Origin: Mesaphorura yosii
Lineage: Eukaryota; Arthropoda; Collembola; Poduromorpha; Tullbergiidae
Direction: 5' to 3'
NCBI GenBank assembly: GCA_009869945.1
Contig: WIXG01000150.1
Location: 110,787 to 174,786 of the forward strand
DNA: 64,000 bases
Translations under genes and position numbers: made by a program
Shown here: piece by piece, positions 15,380-25,534 of the stretch
How the letters are laid out: each line of letters begins with the position of its first letter
Numbering within the stretch: position 1 is the first letter of the stretch
Notes under the pieces: model-generated
Told to the model about the DNA's origin: nothing
Databases searched by the model: none
What the model saw: the letters and a program-made list of their open reading frames with translations, nothing else

Positions 15380-16546
15380 TGTTGCTAAAGATAGCGGAAA
15401 TTTTTCAGAGAAACATGTAAGATTAGGGCGTGAAACTTGTAGGAAACGTTTGTGGAAAACAATTTTGCAAAATGAGTCAAAAGCAAGTCCGAATCGACTG
15501 CTCAAGGCGCGTTTAGGGTGCTTCGCCATGATTCATTATCTTAATCAAGGTTGCTTAGAACTAACGCTCTTAATAAGGTTGAGTCACGCGCATTAAAAAA
15601 AATGTCTTTTCCAAAATTCGACTCGAGAAAAATTTCCCCAATGCAGGCAATTTCCAATGCAAATTTTCCCACTGCCTTACCTGTCCCCTTATGTTCTACT
15701 AGTTACCAGGACGTTTGCCTCCATTCTGGTTACTTGCAGCGAAGGTTTGAAAGAATTGACGAAGTCATTCAGAGTAAACCACAGAATAATAATAACTATA
15801 CTCTAACTTATAATTAATAACTAATTAATAAGTATAGTTATTAAACACGCATGGCTCAACCTTATTACATTGAAGAACCGTGATCTTAATCTTACGCGCG
15901 GGCTTTCTTTAAGGCCCGTTCCGTTGACAACTAAACAGGGTGGACAAGGTCAAGGTTCTACACGACATAGATGACACAGGGGCTTTACCTTCGACTTCCT
16001 CCGCGTGTTCTGGGAAGGGTACTGCGATTTCCAGTTTGTCAGACATTTTGGTTGCAAATATTCCGTTTTTGATGCAATAAACTACGATGTGAACCAACTG
16101 ATCGATGACCTGTGTTACTGTCCCAAGTGGGGAAACGGCCTAATAATAATCAACTGCAAGCGCGCGAATGCTAAAATAAACTGGAGGCCTTAATTACTCT
16201 CAATCAAACTTGATATAGTGGTGCTTCACTTTTAGACTGCCCTTGCAAAAATTATTACGCACGTTATGGATGGTGCTCATTCATTTATAATTCCAATGAC
16301 GCAGAAGAGGTTTCTTTTCTGGTGGTTAGCCACACAGGAAATCTCAAGTTCCAGGAACCACGCTGTGGAAGCTGTGGCGCTACTGGCGATTCTTATTTAC
16401 AATTTCAATCTGCAGAAACACGAGAAATGAGAAATTTTCATACAAACGTCATTTCTGCACATGGCTCATTTGATTGAACGAAGGAGGTTTTATTTTGATG
16501 TCAAAGTACTCGCTGAACACTTCACGAATTTCTGATGTTACATGCC
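15380..16546. other. Spacer between ebony 5' end and ACE 3' end
   Basis: Presumed ebony promoter plus ACE 3' UTR. A very AT-rich stretch lies around 15790-15845 (repeated TAAT/TTAATTA). No conserved ORF or RNA gene seen. Confidence 0.55.
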
Positions 16547-19262
16547 TTAATTCCCACATTCGTCTGAAACGAAAATAGGAGAGCATTGCATAGAGGGAAC
16601 AAGAATCGACTAATTGTGGTTTGACTTACCTCCAAAGCATGGTGATTCACCAGCGGCAAACAACTCAGCGTCAATCACATCAAAAAGCGGTTTGAAATAA
16701 TTCAGCATTGGCTGTACGCTTGGAAGTGCGTGTCCGGTCATATTTGTCCACGTTTCCGGCCAAGGCGCAGAGAAACCAGTTTTAAGCATATCACTGCAAC
16801 ACAAGCAAAAGGTTCTAGCTGAACTATCTCTCGTACGAGCGAACTAGGCGAAATAAGCGGTCGAACTTATAAAATACCGAGGACCTATGTGATCATTTAC
16901 CTTAAAATTCTACCGGCTGCCAAGCTTCCAGTGTAGTCGCACTGATACAGCGGCTGAGAGTTTGGATTTCCAGGCTGGAACTCGCCGGCAGCTTCGCATG
17001 CAACTTGATGAAATTGGAACATCATGATGTAGCTCATGAAATACCTGCTCAATCAGTTAATTATACTCAGAAGTCATTCATGACTAGTGGCATCCCACAC
17101 TCGTTTTTTGATTATGACTTCTGGGCTTACCGTATGTATGGAATGTGCGCTACAATAGGGCGAGACACAGCTGGATCAAAATGATCCATTGACCCACGTG
17201 GCGCTGGAGGAACAATCCTTTGGTACATCGTCCTCAATTCCCACCACCGATCAGTGTAGTTTTCTTCAGTCACTCTTCCGCTAAATGCTTCCCATCTCCA
17301 TTTATCGTTTGAGAGCGCAAATGGTAAGAACGGAATCTGCAGAAACATGGGCCATGAGTTGTACCGCTACTAGACTATTACACGACGCACGATAGACTCA
17401 CTTGCCACAATGCCCTAGCATACAGCTGATTCACATCCGACTCTGTGACCGGACTCTTGCCAACGCAATTTACAATTGTTGGGATGTCCAGTCCGAGGAC
17501 GCATTTCAAATGCTTTGCGCTGATGGCTGGAAGTCCAAACCCGTTGCCGACAGCCTCGTGAAATCCTGGATTGCCACCCTCCCTGAAAATATAGTCTTCG
17601 TTGGTGTACTGCATGAAGTACTGCATGTGCCCCATTTCGTGGTGAATGATATCCACATAATTCTGGGTGACGCTCCCGCACATTTTGATCCTATCCGAGA
17701 TAAATAACGTCAAGTAAAGCCATATTTAAAAGCATTCAACTCTTAGAATATACGTACCTGAAATCCGTGCTTCCTTTCCCCAAGCAGAGATCCCACTCCA
17801 TCGGTGAAGCGCAAAAGACTATGCGGCCATCGGTTGGTTCAACCATCATAGTTTTCTCCCAAAATGTGTCAGTCATCGGTTGGAAGCCTAAACCTTGATA
17901 GAATCTATCGGCGTCCTCAAATATCCGTTGCACCGTGTAACCCTAAGTTTCGATTATATTCGTTTTTACGCGATATCTTCTGGTCACATTTCCATCAGCA
18001 CTTAAAACCAGTTAAACGAGATTTTGAGACCTACGTTTTGGACCATTGAGTTTGTTACATCAATCTCAACAGCATTTGCAAACGGTTTAGTTCCGGTGTA
18101 CCAACCAGACCAGTCTGAGCCCAGCATGTTCTTCAGTAAATTCGCTGGCACCAAACCATACTTGTCGATTCTGCTGCTGTATTCTGGCATTTGCCGCAGT
18201 TTCATGCGAATGTAGGCCAGCAATTTCTTGTACATTGGTTCAACCTGGTACCACATATCCTCGACGAGCAGTTCGTAGTGTGTTGAGTTCCAGCCGGGAG
18301 ATTCGTCGTCAAATGTTGCCAGCATCAATTGGCTCATGTCCTGAAATCCTGCATACGAAGACCATCAACTCATTTAGTTCTAAAGTCTAAGGCACTCGCC
18401 CCGGTAAAACGAGTATTTTATTCACCCACCATTTGCTTGAGCCATTTGGTTCTGCTTATCAATAAACTGTGTGTAGAGAGACTTTGAAACTGAACGACCC
18501 ATTGCATCGTGCCATTCAGACCAATAGTACGCGAGTTCGTCGTAGTTTGAGGCGGTGTTCAGTCGCGACGTGACATCTGCGGAGGTATGTCAAGTAGTCG
18601 CATTAAAAGTATCAAATATTATTAAGTCAGTGACAGAGTGACACTTCAAATCTCGGAAACTAACCAGCAAGAGTCAAGTCGCAGTTTGTTTCACTGCCGT
18701 ACTCGCAGATGCGCGTGGCCGCATAGAGACTTTCCATCTGGAGTCGAATCTGGTTCATCTTCATGTATACATTCCAAATATCGGTTAACAAGCCTGTCAC
18801 AGAGCGTTTACGATTGAAAGTGTACCTGATCAAAGTCGGCTTCCGACATTGATCCGCGCCCAAGAATTTCCAGAAACTTAAACTGCCTTCGAATGGTTGG
18901 GTCAACGAAATCCAGCCAGTTTGAAAAGTTTGCTGCGATTTGCTGCTGAACTTGAGCCTGGAACCTCGCGAAGGCTTCGGCAGCTTGTGCCTGTGAAAGA
19001 CGCGTTCAGTAGAAGCATATGTGATAATATGAAAATATATTATGCACGTATTTTGGTCGCTTACAGCAGCGGCATCGTTTTCAGCTGTCACGTTTGTCAT
19101 GGACGTCCATCTTGCTTCTTTCTCCTTGTTGCACTCAATAGAATACTGGGTGTCCAACGATATTAGGAACAGCTGCGCTTCTTCTTCGGTGGCGCAATTA
19201 GAGATGTCCAAAACAGCTAGCAAAGCGATGGCACAAATCAGGAAGAAATTCGTCTTCGCCAT
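16547..19262 (-). CDS. Secreted single-domain angiotensin-converting-enzyme homologue (M2 family), atypical active site
   Basis: Zinc dipeptidyl-carboxypeptidase family. Eleven exons (19065-19262, 18826-18990, 18665-18758, 18430-18576, 18035-18348, 17758-17942, 17402-17690, 17131-17336, 16901-17044, 16630-16793, 16547-16563) give 640 residues. A signal peptide is clear (FFLICAIALLAVLDISNC) and there is no C-terminal membrane segment, as in fly AnCE. Zinc motif HHEMGHMQYF and the third ligand in GFHEAVG are kept, as are the residues matching human testis ACE Tyr520, Arg522 and Tyr523 (PYIRYF). The positions equivalent to His353 (FCASPMEWD), Lys511 and His513 (SRPIVAH) and Asp415 (AVGN) are changed. 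The fold and metal site should therefore be present, but transition-state and C-terminal substrate binding look altered. It could be a peptidase of changed specificity or a weak enzyme. Confidence 0.92.
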
Positions 19263-19965
19263 TTTATACGTAAGCGGTACGTGTTACTTGCGAAATTCAC
19301 TTCACTTGCGAAAGTGATTTTCGAATGGAGAGGAAGAGGGCTTATCGGTTTTATTTATGTCATTTTCTGAGAGCCTTGTTTCTTGCAAACAGGTTCGGCT
19401 TATAGATTATAGTCAAGTGGACAGGTGATTTAAGTGAAATCGCCCGATTTGATAGTGTACTAAAATACCAGAAGTTCGCCACTACCCACTGCCAATTCTC
19501 AAGTACTGCGCGTGGCATACTCATACATACGCCGAAAGCAAACACTGAAAATTCAGAGCATTTCAGTTTAGATTGACAGCTGCAACAGGTGTATGGTATT
19601 CCCTGCTTTAAAACTCTGAGCTGAGGAAGACGGATGGTCGGGTTTTCGGTGGACCAAGGTTCAAAGGTTGTCAGATTGGCTGTGGCCAAGGTTGATGGTT
19701 ATTGCATCATCCCAAAAATCCCAGTCAATGAGATTCACTGGCACTACAAACACCACCTTGGTTTGTTAAATATCGTACTGTGCATTGCCCTGAATTCTTT
19801 CTGTTGTGTTTATGTGCGAATGATAGCATGGCGTGCCTGAAGGCGTGCGTCGAATTAAATTGCCGATAAACTCTCCAATTGGAAATGATACAATTTATTA
19901 TAGAAGTTGATTCAATTTATTTGACAAGTTCCGAGTTATTTGTATCAGTTTCTATTAATTAAGCC
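19263..19965. other. Spacer between ACE promoter side and PDSS2 3' end
   Basis: Upstream region of ACE and 3' UTR of PDSS2, AT-rich towards 19900. No conserved ORF or RNA gene recognised. Confidence 0.55.
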
Positions 19966-21903
19966 CTATAATCGTAGCGTCTCAATGAACTTAGTCAATA
20001 TTTTTCGTGAAGGAGTTGATTCGCAGTACGGGCTCAGAATATTTATGTATTCTAATGTCTCCTCCTGCAGTCTTTGAAATGCATCAATGGCTTGCTTCAT
20101 TGTCACGTTGTCTTGCTTGACAGTGTCAAAAATCTGTAAATACAAAACGATGCTGTAAGATAACGAATGTATCGAAGGCTACACTTTTCAAGCCAACACG
20201 TTTCATACCTCCGTATGTGAGTAATTGAGTATGCCCGGATCAGCTTGTATTTTGTGAACCACAGGCAGCAATCCGACATCCAGCCAATTTGGCTCCTTGA
20301 GTTCATCTCTCTCAAAGTACCGAATATCACTGTATGCTTGGTACGTCATTCCCAACAGACATCCGAGCTTGTATGCTCTTTCTCGCATCGCGTCGTCATG
20401 CCCAGAGAAGTACACCATGGAACTCATCGTGTTCCCCATCAACGATCCGATGCTAAGACTTGCTTTCTCGACCCACGAATTGTACGTGAACTGTTCAGGC
20501 TTGGTCGAATTGATGCCAAGAATGAATTCACTCTCGCAATAGTCCATGAGGAACTTGCAAATGAGTCCAGTCACGAGTTGGCATTTGAGAGCACCAAGTT
20601 GCATCATCTTCTGCGTCCACAGTAAATCTCCAATAAGTGTGGCCGCTTTGTTGGCCCGATGTAGATTGTCAATATGCTTCCGTTGTTCCTGCTTTGTCAG
20701 ATCCACCTGTTTGCGGTCGATGGCTTGAATCTCAGACACGTCCAGAATCCGTTTGTGAATCTCTTCTGTGATGTACGCGATTTCAATAATCTTTGATAGA
20801 CGCACATGTCTAAGGACGAATGCAACAGAATTAACCTTCCCATACAATAAATGACTGCAAGTCGGCTGGACAAACCTTTCGATAAGTAATTTATGAGGCT
20901 CGGGAGGCGGTGGTTGCGGCTCACCGCTTGGAAGCTGCTGCTGTGGCTGAGGTGCCGCCTGTAATACTTCCTTTTTGTACCCAAACATTTCCGTCGCTAA
21001 CAGGATCATCATGGACCTCCACAGTGGGTAAGGATTCGTCCTCCAAGTGCAGGTTACGCCATCCTCCTTCGCTTTGTTGTTGAATTCTGCTTCGAGAATC
21101 CTGTATGCAACAATAAATACGATGAAGTGTTTTAGTGCAATTCAGTAATATAAAATTGTATTACGTAAGGCCGAGTAATAGACAGTAATAGTGCATTTCA
21201 CAACAATGAATTGCATATTGGCGCATACTTCACTTGTCTGCGCGTAAGAATGCGCAGGCGCAACGCAATGCAATGCAATTGTGGTCAATTGCAATTTTAC
21301 ATTGCGTATCTCATCTTGAAAGTATTTCAAGGTTCGCCTCACGCTTATTGCGATCGTTGATCGCCCGCTCGCGCGTGCCTGTGTATTACTTGCGTGTACT
21401 TATCAAGCCAAACAGCGCAACGCAGCGATCTTGAACTAATTTGAGCTCAAAAGCGCGTTCAGGGCTTGACGGTCGGTGGTGCCATTTGCGCCGTAAACTT
21501 ACTTGACGAGATGCAGCAACGGATGGTCGATGTGTGCCACTTTGAAACTGAAGAGTGTGATGATATCCGTAAAGTTCCCGAAATTGTACGTCATTCCGGA
21601 GTTGATGGAAAACCGTTCGTTTCCAAGAAGTAGCTCGGCTTCGTAGCCGGTGTCGAGCAGCGTCGAGTAGCATTGCTGTCGGTTTTCGAAGGAAATGAGC
21701 TCTTTGGGCGACTGGCTACTGGATGAAATGATTCTGGAACCACTGCCAACAATGCTGCTGTTATGGAGGAAACTTGTCACTTGCGGCGTTCGTACAACCA
21801 AACTGGATGAAACGAATCTCGTAAGAATATGTGTGTATCCGAGCGTCAGACTTTGGAGTATGTTTGGATGGTGTGTCGAGTGCAGACACATAAGCTTCAA
21901 CAT
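19966..21903 (-). CDS. PDSS2: Decaprenyl-diphosphate synthase subunit 2
   Basis: Non-catalytic partner of PDSS1 in making the ubiquinone side chain in mitochondria. Exons 21503-21903, 20876-21100, 20209-20809 and 19966-20133 give 464 residues. Start chosen at 21903 (MLKLMCLHST), with an alternative ATG at 21921 that sits across a possible 3' splice site. The N-terminal 70 residues are Ser/Thr/Arg rich, consistent with a mitochondrial import signal. Typical blocks are HPLLHLVK, GDLLWTQKMMQLGAL, and the helix with YCESEFILGIN. The DDxxD aspartate motifs of catalytic prenyltransferases are absent, as expected of PDSS2. A proline/glutamine-rich insert (QPQQQLPSGEPQPPPP) replaces part of the family's loop. 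The 66 nt segment 20810-20875 has GT-AG ends, is in frame and stop-free, and may be an intron or retained. Confidence 0.9.
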
Positions 21904-23185
21904 TTTCAAACTGTAAAACATGAGAAATTCTTATGTTAAGTCCACACAATGAAAATATGATATTTTTTAAAGCTAAACTTTTAACAGGTACAAACGCAAA
22001 CTGTTGGCGTCTCAGAACGCTAAAATTCAACTGCTGACTGACTGACTCACCAAATTTGCAATTTACAGCATCCAACAATGGGTTTGCCTGAAATGAATGA
22101 AGATGTATGAAGGTGAAATGCTTCGTTCTTATTGTTGATGGCTGCTGACTGTTGGCGAGGGTGTTTTGCTTGTGCTTGACGTGGGCCAAGTTAAATGTTG
22201 TACACTAACTCAACATCAACACAAGTTATCGTCGAGTTCGAGTTGAAGTAAAGGATCCACTTTTCCTTACAGCACATAGGTGAACCGGAAACCACTTGAG
22301 ATTTGGCAGTCAGAATGCACAACAATGCAGACGCGAATCTCACAGAAGATCTGTTCATCTGTTGTCTTTCAATGTACCACACACTTGCGCGTAATGTTCT
22401 ACATTTTCTTGTACTTAATTCTCTTCAAGAAGTTCTCCCCAAAAGAGAGAGTGAAAATTGTAAATTGTGAGCCCACTTAATTTGCGCAGATTAAAAACTA
22501 AGAACACTGACAACAAATAAGAGTTTGTGCAGGATACGTCGGCTTTCAATGCTAACGAACTAACGAATTAACTGCGTAGCTTCTAATCGTCTTAATTAAG
22601 GTGAGAATCGAATTTAGCGTGTGAAACCTCGCCACATTGCACCACACGAAGTATGACATGGAACCCTGAGACAACGACAGCGCCACTGTCAGTCTGGTTA
22701 TCCTTCACAGCATTTGACAACTGGTCCGAGCAGATGAAATGTGAATGATCTCTGTTCTGAACACACAGATTCGGACATTACTTCAAGCTAACGTGTACCT
22801 GGCCTTTAAACCCCGTATTATTCGCATTAGTGCACGCTTGAGACTACTGATCAGACCGGACTTGCTTTAAACAGCAAAACCTTGTGTAAAAACTTGTTTT
22901 GCACACAAATTCACGAACCGAGTATGAAATCTCGCACAAGTTAATTCAGGGAGTGAAGCTTTCCTTTTAAACATGCCAAAGCCACATGCACCTCTATAAT
23001 GTTGTATTGTTTTGTGCCAAGAAGAATGCAAAAGCGATCGTTTTTTATTCTCAAACCCAAATTCCGCCTCCAGCTTTATAAAAACTTGCATCTCATCATC
23101 AATTCAATCACAGCGGAATCACAGCGTATTGCATTCAACGCATTCGGGTCGGGTCCTTGAGAAAATGTATTCCAGCCTGGAAAAG
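21904..23185. other. Spacer between PDSS2 5' end and the ebony-like 3' gene
   Basis: Non-coding as far as I can tell. A 54-codon minus-strand ORF (22191-22355) starts with a signal-peptide-like MNRSSVRFASALLCIL but has no family resemblance, so I do not call it a gene. Confidence 0.45.
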
Positions 23186-24718
23186 TCATTCATAGCAAAC
23201 ATCAATCGGTTCGTACTCGCACTCGCCTCCTTGCACGGTTGCTTGGCACCGCATTTCCAACCTTTGATGTGCTCCAGGTCCAGGATTTCGGCCGTAGAGA
23301 TTTGTGGGTTCGAGCAGCTTGCTGAAAACGTGGCACATATAGTTGACACTGGCACGACAGAAGGGCTTTGTCTTGTCCGAAGCCACAAACTGGTAAATGG
23401 GGTACTCGAACATCGTATCACATTTCAGAATGTGCTAGCAGAATTGCTAAAGCATTGGAACCGCGATAGCTGCTTAAACAAAAATTTCTTCACTGTACTT
23501 GTTAAGAGTTCACATCCGTACCCGAATCAACGGCAGCGTGCTAATCAAGAACAAATTCTTAAATCCCAGTTGTTTTCCTTCCTCGATAGTGTTCCTCAGC
23601 ATTAGCTCTGTTATCAGCACGTGATCTGGACTGATTGTGTCCACGGTGGCAATCATGAACGGCTGTATCAGCTTTCCTTTGTTGAATATGAGCCGAATTC
23701 TATATTCGAAGTTTGACATCTTAATTTTCTAATTGGCCTAGCCGTAGAAAGGCTTTTATGTGTAATGGCTAACTTTGCAGGTCTCTCGCAATACTCAAAC
23801 TTTTCGTAAATGTATCGAAGTGGTTTGTCAATTTTCTTGACCTTGATTGCGTTCGAATCCCAATCGATGTTAATTATCACGACGACCACTTTATCATCAG
23901 CCTTGGACAAGACGACTGATCTTCAATACAAAGAAACCTTGGTGTAAGCCAATGTTATAAAGGAAGAATCTCGAGGATTTGCATTACACACTTACGACAA
24001 GCCATCTCTCATGACGGAGTCCCAGATATCATCGAGAAACTCCTCGTAGTCATTGAATTCGGCACTCACGTGGAGCGCAAGGTAGGATTTTTCCGGATAG
24101 AATGTGCAAATAATCCTGAAAGTTAGATTCTGTCGAAGTCTTTTGGTAAACTTAGACAGTGAACTGATGTAAGTACCTGAATACATCACTACGATACGCC
24201 TCGCGCAGGTCCACAATGGTAAACAATGACTGAGACAATGGCTCCCATCTGCAGACGGGATTTGTCATGATGTCCACCACGTCCAGCAGTTTGTCACAGG
24301 CGATGAAGTCGTCCACACCTAGCAAATTAGCACACCCAACAGAATTCATGCAAGTTCCGGGTTGTGTTAAATGACACAAACTCTCTTACAGATATCGTAG
24401 CTCGTCACCTTGAGACGTTCAATCAGCACGACAATATTCTGGGAATTTCCGCCCAAGTTCCAGTACGAATCATTGAAATTAGTCACAACAAAGCGCTGTG
24501 ACACGCCAAGACTGGGTGCCACTTCCACACACAAAGCCCTTGTGTGCTCCAACTTTTCAGGCAGTAAATGGAGCTCTTTCCACTCATGTTTCGTGCCTTG
24601 AGTCGATAATCGGATTAGAATTAGATTACTGAGTATTCGATGTACATGATCTTCTTGAGATATTATAATTTTGTACCAATTTGTTCGCGTCCAGTCTTCC
24701 ATCTGGCAGCAAGTCCAT
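23186..24718 (-). CDS. Ebony-like carrier plus amine-selecting domain protein (3' half of a split ebony paralogue)
   Basis: Seven exons read as 24646-24718, 24390-24596, 24177-24318, 23996-24115, 23774-23920, 23522-23699 and 23186-23434, all phase-compatible, giving 371 residues from ATG 24718. The protein starts at the end of an adenylation domain (DGRLDANKLVQNY, matching A10 of ebony with the lysine replaced by arginine), continues into a carrier domain with LGGNSQN (phosphopantetheine serine near residue 76), and then an amine-selecting domain with FIACDKLLDVVD, DDIWDSVMRDGL, FMIATVDTISPD and the C-terminal block YPIYQF. Each block aligns in order with the intact ebony at 11657-15379. No adenylation domain can be joined to it in frame: an in-frame TAA lies just upstream at 24737-24739. 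Either a separate gene after fission of an ebony duplicate, or the 3' remnant of a decaying gene. Splice sites and frame are intact throughout. Confidence 0.7.
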
Positions 24719-24834
24719 ACTTGGCACCGGGTATATTTAGGGAATTTCGTCGTTGGGCACTTTATTCTGGATCGCCGGTGATACGGAAGTCAGGTCCACA
24801 TTCTCCTTGAGACCGTGGCCGCCACAATCACTGA
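24719..24834 (-). pseudogene. Decayed duplicate of the ebony-like A10 exon
   Basis: Reads as a second copy of the exon at 25535-25747, aligning residue by residue, but only across a frameshift near 24808 (VIVAATVS in one frame, KENVDLTS onward in another) and an in-frame TAA at 24737-24739. Its last 24 codons (24646-24718) remain open and form the proposed first exon of the downstream gene. Confidence 0.6.
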
Positions 24835-25534
24835 TGTGCACTGGCTCCAGAGGCTCTCCTACATCCAGAATATAAAAGTAAATTACAGCAGTGCCTGGCC
24901 TAGGCGCACTTACCAACCTTTTCTGAAGCACCAGCATATCTTGGCCTTCACCTACGCTAGCATGCTGGGGAATTGGAAACGATGCACAAATTGTACGGAG
25001 TAATTTTGAAACCCTCATCAGACTTTTTGGAGGTTTGTGAAGCCTAGTCTCACGTTATTTCCTTCACAATAGTTCAACATTTTATTGGCGTCAAGTTGTG
25101 GACCCTTTCAAAGTCAAGTTTCTCAAATGACATGACAACAATGGCTATTAGCTGATTGAAAATTCGGCAGATTCATGACTCATGAATCTAGAAAGTTCCA
25201 CTACTCCCAGATTTGGCTTGCACCTTCTGAACATTTAGCCGACCAACCAGAAGAAAATGTATGAACTTTAGTCTGTCTATGCTTATTTCAGTGAACCCTA
25301 TTTTGCAGCGACAATAAACCGTTCAAGAACGCATGTAATGAAATAGCGAAAGCGAATGGTTGCAGATGGGGAGACAGACGGACTGAACCGACTACTCGTA
25401 CAACTTACAATTTTATTCATTTAACATGAGTGCAGATCGGCCTTCTGCTCGATCAGCGTTCAGAAAGTTCAGTGCGTTCAGCACCGCCAGGGTTCAATCC
25501 CATCAAGCTTCAGGTCGGTCAGCGTTCAGCCCGG
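24835..25534. other. Spacer between the two halves of the split ebony-like locus
   Basis: Contains a minus-strand AATAAA at 25412-25417, about 118 bp after the stop of the upstream half, and another near 25086, which fits a transcript end here. A minus-strand ORF starting at 25018 (MRVSKLLRTI) could be an upstream exon of the 3' gene, but I found no strong support. No other adenylation exon is recognisable. Confidence 0.5.

Noticed and set aside
18665-18825. Continuation of the ACE second exon through 18825 without an intron
   Set aside because: That reading inserts residues absent from the family; splicing 18759-18825 out restores exact spacing to AnCE.
22867-23091. Minus-strand ORF as an extra C-terminal exon of the ebony-like 3' gene
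   Set aside because: The gene already ends with a block aligning with the ebony C-terminus and a stop at 23186.
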